Source: Pseudomonas wadenswilerensis (GTDB lineage Bacteria > Pseudomonadota > Gammaproteobacteria > Pseudomonadales > Pseudomonadaceae). From it: a stretch of DNA of 64,000 nucleotides. The position numbers were made by a program, and so were the translations under genes. The notes beneath the pieces were generated by a model, which saw only the letters and a list, made by a program, of their open reading frames with translations, was not told the origin of the DNA and did not search any database. Every line of letters starts with the position of its first letter. The stretch's first letter is position 1. This document shows positions 62,347 to 64,000 of this stretch, one piece after another. Where the stretch lies: positions 188,501-252,500 of the forward strand of contig NZ_UIDD01000012.1 of NCBI RefSeq assembly GCF_900497695.1. Reading direction: 5' to 3'.

Positions 62347-63348
62347 ATGAACCTACCCGTGCCGTCGATCCGCCAAGAGCAAAGCGATGCGCTGGCTGCC
62401 CTGTGCAAAGCCGGCGGCGACCCGCTGCGCCTGAACGTATTGCGCGCACTGGCCAGCGATTCGTTCGGCGTGCTGGAACTGGCGCAGATCTTCGCCATTG
62501 GCCAGTCGGGCATGAGCCACCACCTCAAGGTGCTGGCCCAGGCCGGATTGGTGGCGACCCGCCGCGAAGGCAATGCGATCTTCTACCGCCGCGCCCTGCC
62601 CGACGGCCTCAGCCTCGGCGGCAAGCTGCATGCGGCATTGCTTGAGGAGGTCGACGGGCTGACCCTGGCCGATGATGTCCAGGCCCGTATCGCTCAGGTG
62701 CAACAACGTCGGGCGGCCACCAGCCAGGACTTTTTCCTGCGAGTCGAAGAGAAGTTTCGCGCACAGCAGGACTTGATTGCCGGCTTGCCGCAGTACCGCG
62801 AAAGCCTGTTGGCCTTGCTCGACAAACTCAGTTTTGAAGCCGGCGCCAATGCCCTTGAAGTGGGCCCCGGCGATGGCGAATTTCTTCCCGAGCTGGCCCG
62901 GCGCTTTACCCGGGTCACCGCCCTGGACAACAGCCCGACCATGCTCGACCTGGCCCGCCGGGTCTGCGAGCGCGAAGGTCTGGCTAATGTGAACCTGCAG
63001 TTGGCCGATGCACTCAGTGCAACGGATGTGGAAGCCGACTGCGTAGTGCTGAACATGGTCCTGCACCATTTCAGCGCCCCGGCCGAAGCCCTGCGGCAGT
63101 TGGCCAACCGTGTGAAACCAGGCGGCAGCCTGTTGGTAACAGAGTTGTGCAGCCACGACCAGAGCTGGGCCAGAGAGGCCTGTGGCGATATCTGGCTGGG
63201 CTTCGAGCAGGACGACCTGGCCCGTTGGGCCAGCGCTGCGGGACTGGCTCCCGGGGACAGCCTCTATGTGGGCTTACGTAATGGTTTCCAGATTCAGGTC
63301 CGCCATTTTCAGCGACCGGCTGGCGACATCACCATCGGTAAATTTTAG
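62347..63348 (+). CDS. ArsR-family regulator fused to a SAM-dependent methyltransferase
   Basis: A 333-residue two-domain protein. Residues 1-95 form an ArsR/SmtB winged helix: DPLRLNVLRALASDSFGVLELAQIFAIGQSGMSHHLKVLAQAGLV (in parts, residues 25-70). Residues 150-320 form a class I methyltransferase with motif I ALEVGPGDGEFLPELARRF near 172 and post-motif DNSPTMLDLARRVC near 195. I see no metal-binding Cys cluster in the ArsR helix, which argues against metal sensing. It lies 12 bp before metK on the same strand and so is co-transcribed with it. A SAM- or SAH-responsive regulator (as in the SahR group of ArsR regulators) is my inference. A perfect palindrome upstream is the likely operator. 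Confidence 0.85.
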   Translation: MNLPVPSIRQEQSDALAALCKAGGDPLRLNVLRALASDSFGVLELAQIFAIGQSGMSHHLKVLAQAGLVATRREGNAIFYRRALPDGLSLGGKLHAALLEEVDGLTLADDVQARIAQVQQRRAATSQDFFLRVEEKFRAQQDLIAGLPQYRESLLALLDKLSFEAGANALEVGPGDGEFLPELARRFTRVTALDNSPTMLDLARRVCEREGLANVNLQLADALSATDVEADCVVLNMVLHHFSAPAEALRQLANRVKPGGSLLVTELCSHDQSWAREACGDIWLGFEQDDLARWASAAGLAPGDSLYVGLRNGFQIQVRHFQRPAGDITIGKF

Positions 63349-63360
63349 GAACCCGTCGAG

Positions 63361-64000
63361 ATGAGCGAATACTCCCTTTTCACCTCCGAGTCCGTGTCTG
63401 AAGGGCATCCGGACAAAATCGCCGACCAGATTTCGGATGCGGTGCTGGACGCCATCATCACCCAGGACAAGTTCGCCCGCGTGGCCTGCGAAACCCTGGT
63501 GAAAACCGGCGTAGCGATCATCGCTGGCGAAGTCACCACCTCGGCCTGGGTCGATCTGGAAGACATCGTTCGTAAAGTGATCGTCGACATCGGTTACAAC
63601 AGTTCCGACGTCGGCTTTGACGGCGCGACCTGCGCGGTCATGAACATCATCGGCAAGCAGTCGGTAGACATCGCCCAGGGCGTTGACCGCAGCAAGCCTG
63701 AAGACCAGGGCGCCGGCGATCAGGGCCTGATGTTCGGTTACGCCAGCAACGAGACCGACGTGCTGATGCCAGCACCGATCTGCTTCTCGCACCGCCTGGT
63801 CGAGCGCCAGGCCGAAGCGCGCAAGTCCGGCCTGCTGCCGTGGCTGCGCCCGGATGCCAAGTCGCAGGTTACCTGCCGTTACGAAGGCGGCAAGGTAGTC
63901 GGTATCGATGCCGTGGTGCTGTCGACCCAGCACAACCCTGAAGTGTCGCAAAAAGACCTGCAGGAAGCGGTGATGGAGCTGATCGTCAAGCACACCCTGC
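63361..64000 (+). CDS. metK: S-adenosylmethionine synthetase, N-terminal part (runs off the window)
   Basis: MetK makes S-adenosylmethionine from ATP and methionine. About 213 codons are present. The start ATG at 63361 gives MSEYSLFTSESVSEGHPDKIADQISDAVLD (in parts), the diagnostic N-terminal motif, followed by KPEDQGAGDQGLMFGYASNE near residue 117, part of the methionine loop. It starts 12 bp after the ArsR-methyltransferase stop, so the regulator and enzyme are likely one operon. The gene continues past the window edge; no early stop is seen. Identity is certain. Confidence 0.97.
   Translation, partial: MSEYSLFTSESVSEGHPDKIADQISDAVLDAIITQDKFARVACETLVKTGVAIIAGEVTTSAWVDLEDIVRKVIVDIGYNSSDVGFDGATCAVMNIIGKQSVDIAQGVDRSKPEDQGAGDQGLMFGYASNETDVLMPAPICFSHRLVERQAEARKSGLLPWLRPDAKSQVTCRYEGGKVVGIDAVVLSTQHNPEVSQKDLQEAVMELIVKHTL

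Noticed and set aside
63349..63360. SAM or SAH riboswitch upstream of metK
   Set aside because: Only 12 bp separate metK from the upstream stop, and no conserved SAM- or SAH-aptamer sequence is visible in the 259-bp region before the ArsR gene.

Overview
This window is a GC-rich bacterial chromosome segment that I read as core genome of a Pseudomonas, most likely of the P. putida group. The evidence is gene order: parC/parE-yqiA-cpdA-yqiB-nudF, thiC behind a TPP riboswitch, tolC, waaA, LysR-emrE, hldE-msbA-waaL, a lipopolysaccharide (LPS) outer-core block (ssg, dnpA, mig-14, wapH, wapO homologues), putP/putA, and fda-pgk-epd-tktA-metK. It also holds eight paired REP palindromes typical of that group. 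Species-level placement is inference, because no search was run. I see no insertion sequence, prophage, CRISPR array, rRNA or tRNA. About 54 genes fill the window, the first (parC) and last (metK) cut by its edges.

Region by region. 1-6.5 kb: a minus-strand block with both topoisomerase IV subunits, an aspartic protease and an esterase-like secreted protein between them, then a small esterase, the cAMP phosphodiesterase CpdA, a DUF1249 protein and the ADP-ribose pyrophosphatase NudF. 6.7-11 kb: an RsiV-like lipoprotein, then thiamine genes (thiC under a TPP riboswitch, and the pyrimidine transporter cytX). 11.1-15.3 kb: tolC, waaA (Kdo transferase), and a LysR regulator divergent from emrE. 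15.3-18.3 kb: a plus-strand run of an FAD oxidoreductase, an aldo/keto reductase and a Nudix-like protein of unknown role. 18.4-31.8 kb: LPS assembly, with heptose activation (hldE), flipping (msbA), O-antigen ligation (waaL), a kinase-like protein, several glycosyltransferases, DnpA deacetylase, Mig-14 and a carbamoyltransferase. 32-38.7 kb: rlmJ and the divergent proline genes putP/putA, whose intergenic region carries six GTTGCA hexamers, the known PutA-binding motif.

38.8-51.2 kb: two small membrane proteins, then plus-strand genes: an acyl-CoA dehydrogenase followed by a TldD/PmbA-family pair, an MdtD-like exporter, dbpA, a flavoprotein and a YccS-like FUSC protein. 51.2-55.7 kb: a periplasmic solute-binding protein, ElaA-like acetyltransferase, a winged-helix protein, a metallopeptidase and a REC-PAS-GGDEF-EAL protein. 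55.9-62.1 kb: central carbon genes fda, pgk, epd and tktA, with two small lipoproteins embedded. 62.3-64 kb: an ArsR-methyltransferase fusion directly upstream of metK, preceded by a perfect 24-bp palindrome.

No radically new multi-gene system is obvious. The points most worth following are the ArsR-methyltransferase/metK operator, the acyl-CoA dehydrogenase-TldD-PmbA cluster with competing hairpins at its junction, the FAD/AKR/Nudix-like run, the kinase-like gene in the LPS locus, and the PutA operator array.
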